Positions 13,036 to 13,626 of a stretch of 13,626 nucleotides of DNA are shown here, piece after piece. How positions within the stretch are numbered: position 1 is the stretch's first letter; each line of letters starts with the position of its first letter. The notes under the pieces are model-generated. The model was not told where the DNA came from. It worked only from the letters and a program-made list of their open reading frames with translations, and searched no databases. The position numbers were made by a program, and so were the translations under genes. Source of the DNA: Treponema sp. (lineage in GTDB: Bacteria; Spirochaetota; Spirochaetia; Treponematales; Breznakiellaceae); NCBI GenBank assembly GCA_031273835.1, contig JAISRD010000194.1:1-13626 (forward strand). Direction: 5' to 3'.

Positions 13036-13626
13036 ATGGCGTATTTTACGGAACAGGCCCGGACCCCTACCGAGTGTTATCAGAAAATAAGAACCAAGTA
13101 CGGGGACCGGGCCAAGGTACTTCAACAGAGGACCGTACTTAAAGGAGGACTGTTCGGCATAGGGGGCCACGAAGAGGTGGAGATGACCGGAACCTGCGGA
13201 CAGGAGATCTTTGCCCCCCAGCCGGAAATCCGGCCCCGGCCGCAGGTTCAGCCCCGTTCCTTTGACCTGGAACAGATAAAGCAGGAGATCCTCGCCGCGG
13301 CGGGGAAAACGTCCGCAGCCCAGGGAAAGGGCGATCCCGCCCTGCAGGCCCTCGTGAAGGAGGTGCAGGGCCTAAGCAAAAAACTTGAAGATCGGATAAT
13401 TGAACCCGCCGAAAGGGCGGATCATCCCGCCCTGAAAAAACTTGAGGAAGATATGGGGCTTAACGATTTTTCCCCCTCTTTTACAAAGAAGATACTGGAC
13501 CGGACACGGGGAGAATTTTCCCTGGATGAACTGGGCGATTATGAAAAGGTCCAGGCCAGGGCCGCCGAATGGATAGGCGAATGTATCACGCTGTACCAGG
13601 AACCGGAGATCCCCGACGCCAAAACG
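13036..13626 (+). CDS. flhF: Flagellar SRP-type GTPase FlhF, N-terminal part (3' end outside the window)
   Basis: Open from ATG 13036 to the window end, 197 codons with no stop. AAGGAG (13025-13030) overlaps the flhA stop. The first 55 residues (MAYFTEQARTPTECYQKIRT, then YGDRAKVLQQRTVLKGGLFG) match the FlhF B domain. A Pro/Gln-rich linker (about 60-75) and a charged helical N-domain follow (KQEILAAAGKTSAAQ, LVKEVQGLSKKLEDRI, LKKLEEDMGLNDFSPSF). The P-loop GTPase (G) domain that defines FlhF has not been reached, so catalytic residues cannot be checked. In polar flagellates FlhF sets flagellum position and number; spirochete periplasmic flagella also start near the cell ends. Its position right after flhA is standard. 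Confidence 0.9.
   Translation, partial: MAYFTEQARTPTECYQKIRTKYGDRAKVLQQRTVLKGGLFGIGGHEEVEMTGTCGQEIFAPQPEIRPRPQVQPRSFDLEQIKQEILAAAGKTSAAQGKGDPALQALVKEVQGLSKKLEDRIIEPAERADHPALKKLEEDMGLNDFSPSFTKKILDRTRGEFSLDELGDYEKVQARAAEWIGECITLYQEPEIPDAKT

Noticed and set aside
1..13626. A search for a new defence, mobile or metabolic system embedded in the window
   Set aside because: Every stretch longer than 138 bases is accounted for by a recognisable flagellar gene in one direction. No integrase, transposase, tRNA, CRISPR-like repeat or foreign gene cargo was seen.

Overview
The window is one continuous, plus-strand flagellar/motility operon from a spirochete, most likely a Treponema or close relative. 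The basis is the gene order fliK-flgD-flgE-flbD-motA-motB-fliL-fliM-fliY-fliO-fliP-fliQ-fliR-flhB-flhA-flhF, which is the known treponemal fla-operon order. FlgE also carries a Lys165/Cys178/Asn179 set that coincides with the lysinoalanine hook cross-link site described in T. denticola. The DNA is clearly GC-rich, with many GGG/CCC runs. That argues against low-GC treponemes such as T. denticola and would fit a T. pallidum-like or termite-gut-type Treponema, but the species cannot be fixed from this window.

Layout. Bases 1-561 hold the end of fliK (hook length control). Bases 572-2669 hold flgD (hook cap), flgE (hook) and flbD (SwrD-family motor-power factor). Bases 2676-4187 hold the stator genes motA and motB. 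A 138-bp AT-rich gap (4188-4325) carries a good sigma-70-like promoter and two mutually exclusive hairpins ahead of fliL. fliL (4326-4883) is followed by a 73-bp spacer with two tandem hairpins before the switch genes fliM and fliY (4957-7055). The export gate follows: fliO, fliP, fliQ, fliR, flhB and flhA (7108-13026). The window closes inside flhF (13036 onward), whose GTPase domain is not reached. No RNA genes, transposases, CRISPR arrays or minus-strand genes can be supported. No intergenic stretch exceeds 300 bases.

How it fits together. FliO/P/Q/R/FlhB/FlhA form the membrane export gate. It exports the hook cap FlgD and hook protein FlgE; FliK measures the hook and acts on FlhB (autocleavage site N277-PTH) to change substrate class. 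MotA/MotB with FliL and probably FlbD form or tune the stator. FliM and FliY form the switch that binds CheY-P. FlhF helps place or assemble the periplasmic flagella.

Most genes are textbook. The less ordinary points are: a 72-bp palindromic repeat-like element sitting in frame inside the FliP signal-peptide region; a probable CTG start for fliO; the internal promoter and alternative hairpins before fliL; the tandem hairpins before fliM; and a FliY whose CheC-like domain appears to have lost both phosphatase motifs.
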